From NCBI GenBank assembly GCA_025060615.1, contig JANXBS010000005.1, positions 140,144-204,143 on the forward strand: 64,000 nucleotides of DNA. Reading direction: 5' to 3'. Below are positions 1-9,031 of the stretch, in pieces. How positions within the stretch are numbered: position 1 is the first letter of the stretch; every line of letters starts with the position of its first letter. The notes beneath the pieces were generated by a model. That model was given only the letters and a program-made list of their open reading frames with translations, ran no database searches and was not told where the DNA came from. Position numbers and translations under genes: made by a program. This DNA comes from Anaerolineae bacterium. GTDB taxonomy: Bacteria > Chloroflexota > Anaerolineae > DUEN01.

Positions 1-410
1 TCGTCCAGAAGGATGTGAAGTTCACCTTTCCCACCATTATCGCTATTGAACACTCCTATGGAGATGAACTCGCCAGTGTCAGCGCGTTCCAGCCACACCT
101 GATAGTGCTCATCCTTCAAGCGCGGCAGCCCTTTTGTCTCCAGGTGAACCTCTCCTTCGCCCACAGCCACCAAGGCATGTCCGGTCGCCCACGATGGACC
201 CCAGTTAGAGATTCCTGGAATGTGGTTCAGAAATATATCTACCGGCGCGCCATTAGCCTGCACGACAGCCATAAAGACGGAAAGCATCAGTACTACGGCT
301 ACGCCTATGGCGATGGCTGCCCCAAAATATAGGCGCACCATCTGAATTCTGTCCTCCTCGTTCGGCCGTCCATCTGGATAAAGACTGGCAATGGTGAACT
401 GAAAACCCAT
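1..410 (-). CDS. Membrane protein with anti-sigma-K (RskA)-like domain, 3' end cut by window edge
   Basis: An open frame runs from an ATG preceded by GTAGGAGA through the left edge (136 codons seen). About 28 cytoplasmic residues are followed by one membrane helix (about residues 29-50) and then an outer domain with the pattern YQVWLERADTGEFISIGVF. That pattern matches the YQLWL...G.F..G.F signature of RskA C-terminal domains, which occur in membrane anti-sigma factors. The usual N-terminal zinc-type anti-sigma domain is absent. It starts 10 nt after the DUF2802/DUF6115-like gene, itself next to fliA, so it is the last visible gene of the flagellar operon. A role in sigma control is only an inference; it could be a sensor or surface protein. 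Confidence 0.7.
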   Translation of the reverse strand, partial: MGFQFTIASLYPDGRPNEEDRIQMVRLYFGAAIAIGVAVVLMLSVFMAVVQANGAPVDIFLNHIPGISNWGPSWATGHALVAVGEGEVHLETKGLPRLKDEHYQVWLERADTGEFISIGVFNSDNGGKGELHILLD

Positions 411-420
411 AGCGTTTCTC

Positions 421-948
421 CTACGCTGATGTGTTCAGTCTCATGATGATTTCCTCTTGCGACAGGCGAGTCTGTCGAGCGATCTCGACTACATTTATCC
501 CTTGAGAGGCCAGAAACCGAACTTGACGGTTCACCTCAGAGGGCTCTTCGGTTCTCGTGGCCTGGCTAATCACTTTAGCCGACAGCCTTTGATCCTCCAT
601 GGCGATGACAGGGCAAGCCATCTCGGCTGTGACAGAAGCATCTGGGGCGGGCTCATCAGTTGAGACCGAGTCTTTCGCGCGTTTGGCCTCAGGCATCTGC
701 GAGCCATCGGTGATGTTTTCCGCCCTTGCAATGAGAGCCAATAGCTCCTCTCGTCTTCGGCTCAGATGAGCGCTGATCTGCTGCGCAGTTCGCGTCAAAT
801 CCTCAGACAGCTCGGTGACTTGCTCTTCCCAGAGCGCCAACGGTCCCTCTGCCTCGATAGTTTGCCATATCTTTCGAGCCAAGCATACGGCATATAGAGC
901 CATCCCTATGGCTAGGAAGCTAAGAAACAGGCTCAGCGGTTCGAACAT
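421..948 (-). CDS. Flagellar-locus DUF2802/DUF6115-like membrane-anchored protein
   Basis: The protein has about 175 residues. One N-terminal helix (FLSFLAIGMALYAVCLA) is followed by a charged coiled-coil region, an acidic linker, and a C-terminal helix-turn-helix-like motif ending VVEIARQTRLSQEEIIMRL. This is the architecture of the small DUF2802/DUF6115 proteins often found in flagellar operons; their function is not known. The ATG chosen has GGAGGAG five or so bases upstream and overlaps the end of fliA by 29 nt. A longer frame upstream exists but would bury more of fliA and lacks a good ribosome site. Family assignment rests on layout and context, not on an alignment. Confidence 0.7.
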   Translation of the reverse strand: MFEPLSLFLSFLAIGMALYAVCLARKIWQTIEAEGPLALWEEQVTELSEDLTRTAQQISAHLSRRREELLALIARAENITDGSQMPEAKRAKDSVSTDEPAPDASVTAEMACPVIAMEDQRLSAKVISQATRTEEPSEVNRQVRFLASQGINVVEIARQTRLSQEEIIMRLNTSA

Positions 949-1777
949 AGCTCCTCCCACGTCCTTTTCCATATGAAGCCCCGTTAGCACACAGGCTTGC
1001 CCGCAAGTAGAGGATGATCTTAGCGTGTAACTGGCACACCCTCGCCTGTGACAAATCAAGCACCTCACCGATCTCCCGCATCGTCAAACCTTCGTAGTAG
1101 TAAAGGGACAATAATAATTGCTCGCGCTGTGGGAGTCGCAACAGCGCCTCTTTCAATGCCTGCCGCAATTCCTCTTCTTCGATCTGCTCAAGCAGCTCAT
1201 CTTCAACGGGATCCTTTAGGAGGTCTGCTAAAGCCACTGGGGGTTCTCCCTTGAAAATGGCGAGCGGGGCATCCAACGACAAGATAACGAACCCGGCTTC
1301 GATCAGAGCCTGCTCATAAGCAGCCTGTCCCATGCCAGTATACGATATCACCTCTTCGTCCGTGGGGATACGTCCTAATCGCTGTTGTAGACTCTCTATG
1401 GCCTTACGAACCTGGTTCACGCGCTGACGGGCCAAGCGCGGCAATGGATCTAGCGAACGCAACGCGTCCAGGATGCTGCCGCGAATCCGGCTAATCGCGA
1501 AGGTTTCAAAGCGATAGCCCCGCTCTGGTTCGAACCGCTCAATGGCCTCAATGAGGCCAATGATCCCATATCCGATCAGGTCTTCCTCGTCCACGCCGTT
1601 TAACGGTTGCACTCCCATGCGCCCGACGACTCGTCGCACTAAAGAGACATAGCTCAGGATCAACTGCTCGCGCGCCGCGGCATCCCGGGTCGCTCGATAT
1701 CTAGCCCAGAGCTGGTCGAGATGTTTCTTTGAGCCGTCTGGCTCTCGCTGGCGCGGCAACCGCTTTGTCCCAGTCAT
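920..1777 (-). CDS. fliA: RNA polymerase sigma-28 factor, FliA/WhiG family
   Basis: At 285 residues this is a typical length for FliA. Region 2 (about residues 25-115) contains the core-binding stretch DLIGYGIIGLIEAIERF and the -10-recognition helix. Region 3 follows, and region 4 (about 200-262) carries the helix-turn-helix LTMREIGEVLDLSQARVCQL. The known role of the family is transcription of late flagellar and chemotaxis genes. It lies downstream of flhF in the export/motor operon, a common position in single-membrane bacteria. No FlgM anti-sigma factor is recognisable in the window; the membrane protein at the left edge is the only nearby protein with an anti-sigma-like domain. Confidence 0.95.
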   Translation of the reverse strand: MTGTKRLPRQREPDGSKKHLDQLWARYRATRDAAAREQLILSYVSLVRRVVGRMGVQPLNGVDEEDLIGYGIIGLIEAIERFEPERGYRFETFAISRIRGSILDALRSLDPLPRLARQRVNQVRKAIESLQQRLGRIPTDEEVISYTGMGQAAYEQALIEAGFVILSLDAPLAIFKGEPPVALADLLKDPVEDELLEQIEEEELRQALKEALLRLPQREQLLLSLYYYEGLTMREIGEVLDLSQARVCQLHAKIILYLRASLCANGASYGKGRGRSYVRTAEPVS

Positions 1778-1805
1778 GGGTCAGTCCCTGCCATATCCCA
1801 TGGAC

Positions 1806-2150
1806 TCAGCTTGAAGCAGGTACCGCGTAGCCTTCTCTATCGGCGTCGTTCGAGTGGTTGTCATCGGTCTGTCCCCTTTCAGCAGAGGCCGACTCCAGCC
1901 CTGACGGCGATACGGCCGCCGATGAACTCGCTTCGGCAGCTGCTGGCCCTTCGGATGAACGGGCAGGTGTGGGCAATAGCGCCAGAATCGCCGCCCAACT
2001 CAATACTCCAGAGCCTACCAAAGCCACGGCCATACGAGCGATCATCGCATCGAAGCCAACCCCGGACAGTAAGCTGATTATGGCGACGAACAACGTAATC
2101 GTTAGACATAGCAAGTACATAGTGCGAGCGATCGAGTTCAATGCAGGCAT
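1806..2150 (-). CDS. Small membrane protein of the flagellar operon, unknown function
   Basis: About 114 residues with two hydrophobic helices (YLLCLTITLFVAIISLL and ARMAVALVGSGVLSWAAILALL), then a Ser/Ala-rich acidic tail of about 45 residues. The start was chosen because AGGAGG sits five bases before this ATG; an ATG 24 nt upstream is possible but has a poor ribosome site. It occupies the slot between flhF and fliA where many bacteria carry flhG (MinD-like), but it has no nucleotide-binding motif and is not an FlhG. I do not recognise a family. The gene context suggests an accessory role in flagellar assembly. Confidence 0.65.
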   Translation of the reverse strand: MPALNSIARTMYLLCLTITLFVAIISLLSGVGFDAMIARMAVALVGSGVLSWAAILALLPTPARSSEGPAAAEASSSAAVSPSGLESASAERGQTDDNHSNDADREGYAVPASS

Positions 2151-2200
2151 CCTCCCCTCCTGCCTTTTTTTCATCCCTCATCCTGCAAGAAGCTGGTCAT

Positions 2201-3370
2201 CTACAGTTGCGAGCGGTCAGCAGCGAGCTTGTGTAGGCTAAACACCTCCGATAGACGTGGCGAGAGCTCTGAGGGGGGCCATAAGCTGCCCTGAATAACC
2301 CGATTCGCCAGATCCTCGGCGGAGGCCAGTTCCCAGTCCGTCGGGACGCGTCGCCCAGTGGTGATACAGCTCACCGGCAGCCCATAGCGCCATGCCAGGC
2401 TAACTGCAGCACCGATGCTTGTGGCCTCATCTGCTTTGGTGAAGACCAACCCATCGAGAGGCACCAGGCTGAAATGTCGGACGATCTCCTCCATCTCTTG
2501 ATAGGCGGTGGTACACGCTACCGCCAAATACACGGACCGCGATGGCACGGCTAGTAGGAACTCTCGCAAAGCTTTCAGGCCGGCCTGGTCATGCTGGCTC
2601 TGGCCAGGCGTGTCTACCAGGATCAGCACCTGATCCGTTTGGGCCTGTACGATACCAGTCAATTCCTCAGGCGTATAGGCGATCTCAACAGGGATTCCTA
2701 GGATGCTACCGTATCGCTGAAGCTGAAAGGCCCCACCCAACCGAATCGTGTCAACGCTTACTAAAACCACAGGCCGGTGATGTTCTCGCGCGCAGTAGCT
2801 AGCAAGCTTGACAAGCGTCGTCGTCTTGCCCACACCCGTTGGCCCGATCACGAAGACGACCCTATTCATCTGCGCGCCCACTACCATCGGATAAGTGGGG
2901 ATTTTGCTCCGCAGATGGCGGGCGACGCAAGATTTAGCCGTCTCTTCATCTGCAGCGGCGACGGCGCTCAACTCTGATGCAGCCGCCAGCACCACGTCAG
3001 CTGCTAATTCAGGCGAGAGGGACTGGCTGAGAAGTTGCGAGTAAGCCATTTGCAAGCCCCGCTCCAGCGCCGGCAACCGGGCGCTCCGCACCTCCCAAGT
3101 CAGGCGAGCAATAACTTCGCGCAGAGCCGCCAGCTCGGCCTGAACTTCCCGAGGAAGAGCCCATACCGGCTGGCGTTCCTCCACATGTCCAGCTTGCGCT
3201 CGTGCAGCGGATTTTAAGTCGACGGCAGCGATCACCTCGAGCAGGGGACGGCGCAGCCATCCCCTGCGGATCCGCCGTGAGTGCAGGATCACGGCATCGG
3301 GGCCCAGGCGTTCCTTGATCATAGCCAACGCCTGAGCCATATCCTGCGCCTGAAATCGCTCAACTCGCAT
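2201..3370 (-). CDS. flhF: Flagellar SRP-type GTPase FlhF
   Basis: 389 residues: a basic N-terminal region, a helical N domain (about 75-165) and an SRP-type G domain. The P-loop GPTGVGKTT is at residues 176-184 and the fourth G motif TKAD at 311-314. FlhF proteins guide where and how many flagella form and are usually paired with the ATPase FlhG. Here no flhG follows. The third G motif reads DTPGQ (253-257) instead of the usual DTAGR, so the conserved Arg is Gln. The gene overlaps the end of flhA by 11 nt, so translation is probably coupled. Confidence 0.95.
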   Translation of the reverse strand: MRVERFQAQDMAQALAMIKERLGPDAVILHSRRIRRGWLRRPLLEVIAAVDLKSAARAQAGHVEERQPVWALPREVQAELAALREVIARLTWEVRSARLPALERGLQMAYSQLLSQSLSPELAADVVLAAASELSAVAAADEETAKSCVARHLRSKIPTYPMVVGAQMNRVVFVIGPTGVGKTTTLVKLASYCAREHHRPVVLVSVDTIRLGGAFQLQRYGSILGIPVEIAYTPEELTGIVQAQTDQVLILVDTPGQSQHDQAGLKALREFLLAVPSRSVYLAVACTTAYQEMEEIVRHFSLVPLDGLVFTKADEATSIGAAVSLAWRYGLPVSCITTGRRVPTDWELASAEDLANRVIQGSLWPPSELSPRLSEVFSLHKLAADRSQL

Positions 3371-5477
3371 CCTCAGCCTCCTCCAACTCGATCATCCCCT
3401 CGGTATAGATCTCCACCCCCGATGCCACCTCGTTATAAGCTAATATGGCCAGCGTAGGTAACGAGCGCTGGAGAAAGCGACGTAAAGGCAGACGCAGGCG
3501 GCTCGAACAGAGCAGCGTCGGCTGATAGCCACGCGTGATCATGCGCTCTACCTGGGCTCTCACCTCTCGCAATAGTGTCTGTGCCCTGTCAGGGCTCAAA
3601 GCGATAGCCATTCCCCAATCGGTGGGCTGCAGTGCAGCGATCAATGTGGACTCGAGACCGGGTCCCAGCGTGAGCACATGCAACGCACCATCTGGGCCGC
3701 GCAATTGATTGGTGATAGCTCGGCTCAAGGCCAGCCGTGCATACTCGCTTAGGAGGTCGGGGTCTCGTGTCTCCGAGACACGGCTCATAATCGCCTCGAG
3801 GATGGAAAGCAGATCTCGGATGGAGATCCGCTCACGCAGTAAGTTTTGCAGGACTTTCTGGACCAATCCTATTCCCACGCGATCACTCAGCACCTCGTCT
3901 ACCACGGCTGGATAATCTGGTCGCAACTTCTCGATGAGCTTCTGAACCTCCTGACGCCCTAACAGCTCAGCTGCATGAGCTTTAGCGACTTCCATCAAGT
4001 GTGTGGTGATGACAGAACTCGGATCCACTACCGTATAGCCCAAGATCTCGGCCCGCTCTTTGGCCTTTGCGTCAATCCAAAGTGCAGGCATCCCAAACAC
4101 TGGCTCTTTAGTAGGCAATCCCTTGACCTCCTCGCCCAGGGTATTGAGATCGACTTCCGGGCCAGGTGAGAGGGCGAGGAAATGATTTACCAGCACCTCC
4201 CCCCGGCCAACCTCCTCGCTGCGCAGCTTGATCGTGTAGGTGTTGGGCGGCAAGGTCAAGTTGTCCCGAATCCGGACCTTGGGCAACACAAATCCGAGTT
4301 CCAGGGCGATCTGACGACGGACAGCGCTGATACGCGGTAATAAGCTACCTTCCTGGGCCTCATCCACTAGTGAGATCAGACCATATCCCAACTCCAGCTC
4401 CAATGGATCCACCCGCAGCAACGCGCTCACATCATCGGCTTCTTCCATCGGAGTCGGACGGGTTTCCTCGGGCTTCTCGATCCGGCGTGCCATCTCCATA
4501 TGGCTCATCAGATAGCTGGCCCCACCCACCAGGGCTCCCAGCACGAAGAAGGGCACTTTAGGAAGCCCAGGCACCAGGCCGAATAAAACCAGCATGCCGG
4601 CCACAATCATTAACGCTCGCGGATAGGTGATCGTCTGCTGCAGGATCTCCTGCCCCATGTTCTCAGTCGCTGCTGCGCGCGTCACGATAATGCCAGTTGC
4701 CGTCGAGACCAGCAGCGCAGGGATCTGCGCGACCAGCCCATCGCCGACCGTGAGCAGCGTATACGTCCTCAAGGCTTCAGGGAGCGTCATACCCATTTGC
4801 AAAATGCCAATGGCGAATCCACCCAGGATGTTCACCAGGATAATCGCTACGGCGGCGATGGCGTCACCTTTGACGAATTTGCTAGCCCCATCCATTGCCC
4901 CATAGAAGTCAGCTTCCAACTCAATCAGATGCCGTCGCTGACGAGCCTGCTCCTCGTTGATCAGGCCGGCATTCAGATCGGCATCAATACTCATCTGCTT
5001 GCCGGGCATAGCATCCAACGTGAAGCGCGCCGCCACCTCAGCCACGCGCCCAGCGCCGTTGGTGATGACCACGAACTGGATGATCATGAGCAACAAGAAG
5101 ATGACGATACCGACGATATAGTTGCCTCCGACGACAAACTGGCCAAAGGCCTGGATCACCTGGCCGGCATAGGCGTGGAGAAGGATGGACCGAGACGAAG
5201 AGATATTCAGCCCCAGCCGGAACAGGGTCACGATCAGCAACAACGAGGGAAACACGCTGAACTGTAACGGCTCTCGCACGTACATCGTGATCAGCAGGAT
5301 CGCGATAGAGATGCTGAAGTTAAGTGTCAACAGCAGATCGAGCAATATAGGTGGTATAGGGATCACCATCATGGTCATGATCCCAACCACCGCGACCGCC
5401 AGCACGATGTCGCTTTGCCGCAGGACTCGATTCAGGTTTCGCAGGTACAAGGTACCAGTGCCAGGATTCGCTGTCAT
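3360..5477 (-). CDS. flhA: Flagellar export gate protein FlhA
   Basis: 705 residues, the usual length. The N-terminal half has eight or so membrane helices starting about residue 20, with the family stretch PALLVSTATGIIVTRAA. The C-terminal half forms the cytoplasmic ring that receives export chaperones and substrates. FlhA is the main energy-converting component of the flagellar type III secretion gate in the basal body membrane. It follows flhB with a 16-nt gap and overlaps flhF, within one continuous export-gate gene run (fliO to flhA). Confidence 0.97.
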   Translation of the reverse strand: MTANPGTGTLYLRNLNRVLRQSDIVLAVAVVGIMTMMVIPIPPILLDLLLTLNFSISIAILLITMYVREPLQFSVFPSLLLIVTLFRLGLNISSSRSILLHAYAGQVIQAFGQFVVGGNYIVGIVIFLLLMIIQFVVITNGAGRVAEVAARFTLDAMPGKQMSIDADLNAGLINEEQARQRRHLIELEADFYGAMDGASKFVKGDAIAAVAIILVNILGGFAIGILQMGMTLPEALRTYTLLTVGDGLVAQIPALLVSTATGIIVTRAAATENMGQEILQQTITYPRALMIVAGMLVLFGLVPGLPKVPFFVLGALVGGASYLMSHMEMARRIEKPEETRPTPMEEADDVSALLRVDPLELELGYGLISLVDEAQEGSLLPRISAVRRQIALELGFVLPKVRIRDNLTLPPNTYTIKLRSEEVGRGEVLVNHFLALSPGPEVDLNTLGEEVKGLPTKEPVFGMPALWIDAKAKERAEILGYTVVDPSSVITTHLMEVAKAHAAELLGRQEVQKLIEKLRPDYPAVVDEVLSDRVGIGLVQKVLQNLLRERISIRDLLSILEAIMSRVSETRDPDLLSEYARLALSRAITNQLRGPDGALHVLTLGPGLESTLIAALQPTDWGMAIALSPDRAQTLLREVRAQVERMITRGYQPTLLCSSRLRLPLRRFLQRSLPTLAILAYNEVASGVEIYTEGMIELEEAEDAS

Positions 5478-5493
5478 CGCATCGCCCTATGCC

Positions 5494-6552
5494 TTATACG
5501 TATATAGGCCTGGTCTGCCGCAGCCGATACACGAAAGCCAAAACTTCGGCCACGGCCTGGTATAGCGCAGGCGGGATCTGCGTTCCGACTTCCAAGCGGA
5601 TCAAAGCGTGGGCCAGCGGAGGGTTTTCTACAATAGGGACACGATGCTGTTGGGCCACTCGGACGATCTGAGCGGCGATCACTCCCTTCCCCTTTGCTAC
5701 CACCGTGGGAGCTAACATAGTTCGCCCGTTATACTGAAGCGCGACTGCCAAGTGTGTTGGGTTGGTGATGACTACATCGGCCTTCGGCACCTGCTGCATC
5801 ATGCGCAAACGTGCCAAACGCCGCTGCATCTGGCGAATGCGCCCCTTCAAATGCGGAGACCCCTCGGCGCTCCGCATCTCCTCCTTAACCTCCTCGCGCG
5901 TCATGCGGATGCTTCGCTGAAACCGCCGGCGTTGATAGACGTAGTCTATGACGGCAATACCCCCAAATAGCAATGCCACCCGTAGTACCATTTCATACCC
6001 GGTTTTCGCCAGTAGCGCCATCCCGTTAGATATGCCCGCTGTAGAGGCTGCTGCAATCTCGGCCAGCCGCTGAGGTAACGGCACGAAGACCACCAGGCCG
6101 ATCACCGCGAGCCTTCCGAGGTCTTTAAGGACTTCCATTAGGCTGTGTCGAGATACTAAGATCCTCAAGTTAGCCATGGGGTTGATACGGTTCAGGTTGG
6201 GCTTCAACAGCGTGAGGGCGACCAGGCCACGCGTCTGAGCCAATGTGCTCAAAACTCCTGTTACCATCATGACGATGACCAATGGGCCTATCAGCCCCAT
6301 AGCAAACAGGGCTAGGGCATTGCCCCTCGCCTGCAAGGCTGCCAGAGACAGGTCTGGCCGCACGAGTACGCCGAAGGCCTCACGCATCAACTGACCTAGC
6401 CCGTTGATAAGCTCGTCCCCCTGTGAGCGCAGCATGTAAACGCCGACCAGCAGGCTCAATGCGCTGCTCAACTCCACACTCTTGGCGACTTGCCCCCGTC
6501 GCCGGATTTCGGCCAGGCGACGGGGAGTAGGCGCTTCGGTTCGCTCGCTCAT
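5494..6552 (-). CDS. flhB: Flagellar export switch protein FlhB
   Basis: 352 residues with four membrane helices in the first 210 residues and a cytoplasmic C-domain. The self-cleavage motif NPTH is present at residues 264-267; in this family cleavage between N and P lets the machine switch from rod/hook to filament substrates after FliK signals that the hook is complete. The start MSERTEAPTPRRLAE is the classic FlhB beginning. It lies between fliR and flhA. Confidence 0.97.
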   Translation of the reverse strand: MSERTEAPTPRRLAEIRRRGQVAKSVELSSALSLLVGVYMLRSQGDELINGLGQLMREAFGVLVRPDLSLAALQARGNALALFAMGLIGPLVIVMMVTGVLSTLAQTRGLVALTLLKPNLNRINPMANLRILVSRHSLMEVLKDLGRLAVIGLVVFVPLPQRLAEIAAASTAGISNGMALLAKTGYEMVLRVALLFGGIAVIDYVYQRRRFQRSIRMTREEVKEEMRSAEGSPHLKGRIRQMQRRLARLRMMQQVPKADVVITNPTHLAVALQYNGRTMLAPTVVAKGKGVIAAQIVRVAQQHRVPIVENPPLAHALIRLEVGTQIPPALYQAVAEVLAFVYRLRQTRPIYV

Positions 6553-6573
6553 CTCATAAAGCTTTCCGAACTC

Positions 6574-7335
6574 TTACCGGACGGCTAACAACACGTTGCG
6601 CGCCGCCTGGAATATCACCTGTTCCACAACTGGCATCATGGATGGCCATGCTATTATCAACGCGGCCAGGCCGGCGGCGACCTTCAACGGCATCCCTAAA
6701 ACGAACACTGGTGCTCGTGGGATCACTCGGTTGATCATGGCCAGTGCGAGGTCAGTAAGCAGCAGCGTAGCCAGGACTGGCAATGCAATCTGGAGCGCGC
6801 TCACGAAGACGGCCTCGCTGAAACGAATCAATCGCTCCGCCGTAATGGCATCCATTACTAAGGAGCCCGGCGGCGCAACTTCCAACGTGCGCCCGAGTGC
6901 CACCAATAAGGCGTGATGTCCTCGAATCGCAAAAAAGATGAGCGTCGCCAATAACACATAGAATTGCTCGATCAGGCCCCCCTGGCTTGGCAGGACTGGA
7001 TTGATCAAGACGGGGAAGCTGAGCCCCATCTCCATGCTGATGATGCCGCCGGCCATCTCCAAGGCATGAAACGCTAACATGCTCACGAATCCGATCAAAG
7101 CCCCTATCAAAACCTCAGCTCCCACGGCAATCAGAAATGTAAGCCCATCCGAAGAGGAAGCGACAGGTGGATTTGCCACAAGCGTTGCGTAGGTCAAAGC
7201 CATGGCGAGGCCGATCTTCACCGGCGCAATCACCGCCCGATGGCCGAACACTGGCCCCGTCGCCAGTGCGGTGAGCACCCGCACAAAGGTCAGCACTCCC
7301 TGTTCTGCTATAGCACCTGATAGATGTAGGTCCAC
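6574..7335 (-). CDS. fliR: Flagellar export gate protein FliR
   Basis: 253 residues, six predicted membrane segments, and conserved FliR features such as GHRAVIAPVKIGLAMALT and the central AFHALEMAGGIISMEMGLSF stretch. FliR joins FliP and FliQ in the helical export channel. The start is a GTG with GGAGG about 9-10 nt upstream. It is separated from fliQ by 19 nt and from flhB by 21 nt. Confidence 0.95.
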   Translation of the reverse strand: MDLHLSGAIAEQGVLTFVRVLTALATGPVFGHRAVIAPVKIGLAMALTYATLVANPPVASSSDGLTFLIAVGAEVLIGALIGFVSMLAFHALEMAGGIISMEMGLSFPVLINPVLPSQGGLIEQFYVLLATLIFFAIRGHHALLVALGRTLEVAPPGSLVMDAITAERLIRFSEAVFVSALQIALPVLATLLLTDLALAMINRVIPRAPVFVLGMPLKVAAGLAALIIAWPSMMPVVEQVIFQAARNVLLAVR

Positions 7336-7354
7336 CGGTCACATCCTCCCATCC

Positions 7355-7624
7355 TCAACGCGCCAAATTTGGCAGACTGGTGAACAGGCCAGCTGTATAC
7401 TGCAGCAAATCCTGAAGCATCCAGGATCCCAGCAACGCCAACACCAGGAAAAACACCAACAGCTTAGGCACAAACGTCAATGTGACCTCATGAATCTGGG
7501 TAACCGCCTGGACGAGGCTGACGATGAGACCCACTAGAAGACTACTCAAAAGCAGGGGCAACGCTAACATCAGCGTGATGATCAACGCATTGCGCCCTAA
7601 CTCCAGCACCATCGTCTCCGTCAT
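7355..7624 (-). CDS. fliQ: Flagellar export gate protein FliQ
   Basis: 89 residues from the preferred ATG (MTETMVLELGRNAL), which has AGAAGGGG about seven bases upstream. A longer frame starting seven codons earlier would overlap fliP and has no family support. Two long membrane hairpin helices flank the conserved region SLVQAVTQIHEVTLTFVPK. FliQ packs around FliP/FliR in the export gate. Length and gene order (fliP-fliQ-fliR) are canonical. Confidence 0.95.
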   Translation of the reverse strand: MTETMVLELGRNALIITLMLALPLLLSSLLVGLIVSLVQAVTQIHEVTLTFVPKLLVFFLVLALLGSWMLQDLLQYTAGLFTSLPNLAR

Positions 7625-7637
7625 ATGAGATCCCCTT

Positions 7638-8408
7638 CTAAACATGAAAGCTCATCACCAGCGAACGCACCACCAGATGCCAACCATCTACCATGACGAA
7701 AAGCAACAGCTTAAAGGGAAGGGAAATCACCGTTGGCGGTAGCATCATCATACCCATGGACATCAGTGCACTCGATACGACCATGTCCACTACCAGAAAT
7801 GGGATATAAACCACAAAGGCCATCTGAAAGGCCGTCCTCAGCTCGCTGATGACAAAGGCTGGGATCAGCGCGTATGTCGGCACGTCATCCGCCGTGCGCG
7901 GGCGAGGGAGCTGAGCTAGATGGATGAAGAGTGCTAGATCCTCCTCGCGAGCCTGCTTCAACATAAATTCCCGAATCGGCTGCATCCCTCGTTCCATTGC
8001 CTCCTGCTGGGAGAGCGTCCCAGCAATAAACGGCTGCAATGCGTCCCGGTTAACTTGCTCCCACACCGGATTCATCACGAAAAAGGTCAAAAAGAGCGAA
8101 AGGGCGATAATCACCTGGTTAGGAGGCAATTGAGGAAGGCCGATGGCATTTCGTAAGATGGAGAGAACCACTGTGATGCGAATGAAGGCCGTGGTCACAA
8201 TCAAGATAGCCGGCACCAAGGCCAGGGTGGTAAGCATAATAAGGAGCTGAAGCTCAGCTACTAGCTCCTGACCGTTTCCCGGCATACTGACGCGTAAGTC
8301 GAAGTCGGGTGAGCCGGCGTCCTCCGCCCGAATGACACAGCCGGTCACTCCTACGGCGAGAAAAAGGATGGCCAAGATCAGCGCAATGCCACCTGTTCTG
8401 AAACTCAT
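7638..8408 (-). CDS. fliP: Flagellar export gate protein FliP
   Basis: 256 residues: an N-terminal signal segment, then four membrane helices with the family stretches TAFIRITVVLSILRNAIG, LPPNQVIIALSLFLTFFVM and MMLPPTVISLPFKLLLFV. FliP forms the core pore of the flagellar export gate with FliQ and FliR. The signal segment ends VGVTGC, which looks like a lipoprotein cleavage box and is not usual for FliP. Its ATG overlaps the fliO stop by 4 nt. Confidence 0.96.
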   Translation of the reverse strand: MSFRTGGIALILAILFLAVGVTGCVIRAEDAGSPDFDLRVSMPGNGQELVAELQLLIMLTTLALVPAILIVTTAFIRITVVLSILRNAIGLPQLPPNQVIIALSLFLTFFVMNPVWEQVNRDALQPFIAGTLSQQEAMERGMQPIREFMLKQAREEDLALFIHLAQLPRPRTADDVPTYALIPAFVISELRTAFQMAFVVYIPFLVVDMVVSSALMSMGMMMLPPTVISLPFKLLLFVMVDGWHLVVRSLVMSFHV

Positions 8409-9016
8409 ATCCCCTCCGTGCGGCCCAGCTCTCGCAGCCGATCGATCACCTCGCGCAGCCGATTGAACGCGGCGTCCATTTTCACCTGCGGCATCGATGT
8501 CATTGGCTCATCTGCTATGGATGCCAGCTGCGCCGCAAAGGGACTTGGTTTTCCCACGGTCTCCCGATCCATTTCCGCCAATAGGCTTACCTGATGATCC
8601 GTAGCGCCTAGTACCAACAGCCGCCCATTGATCTCAACCAGATGAAGCGTCCGATGAGGGGACAGGTGAACAGTCTCCCATACTTGGATCCAGTTAGCCC
8701 TAGCAGCCGTTAGGCCCCTCCGCCACAAAAAGGCTCTGATCCCCCACAGGGTGCCGTAAATGGCTATCACCACCAAGAGCAGGCTGCCAATCACTCCCAA
8801 GGCCGTTCGCCATCCTGCTGGCTCTGGATTGGCCGAGATCGCCGGCACCAATTCCTCGTAATCCCGCACAAAACCGGTGGACTCGAGTCCTGCAGATAGC
8901 TGAGAACCGCCCAAGACCGGATCTTGCGCGTGGCTGATCCCTGTCAAAACAACCCACCAACCCACAATCAGGAGGACCACCCTCAGCCATCGGGTAATAC
9001 GGAAAACCCTGCCCAT
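8405..9016 (-). CDS. fliO: Flagellar biogenesis protein FliO
   Basis: 203 residues: a signal-like hydrophobic N-terminus (about 10-30), an extracellular stretch, a membrane helix (about 70-90, ALGVIGSLLLVVIAIYGTLW), then a cytoplasmic domain with the FliO pattern HLSPHRTLHLVEINGRLLVLGATDHQ kept in pieces (RTLHLVEINGRLLVLG). FliO helps assemble FliP rings. It lies between fliN and fliP as usual and overlaps fliP by 4 nt. Family members vary strongly in sequence, so context supports the call. Confidence 0.88.
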   Translation of the reverse strand: MGRVFRITRWLRVVLLIVGWWVVLTGISHAQDPVLGGSQLSAGLESTGFVRDYEELVPAISANPEPAGWRTALGVIGSLLLVVIAIYGTLWGIRAFLWRRGLTAARANWIQVWETVHLSPHRTLHLVEINGRLLVLGATDHQVSLLAEMDRETVGKPSPFAAQLASIADEPMTSMPQVKMDAAFNRLREVIDRLRELGRTEGI

Positions 9017-9031
9017 CCCAGCCTCTCTCGT

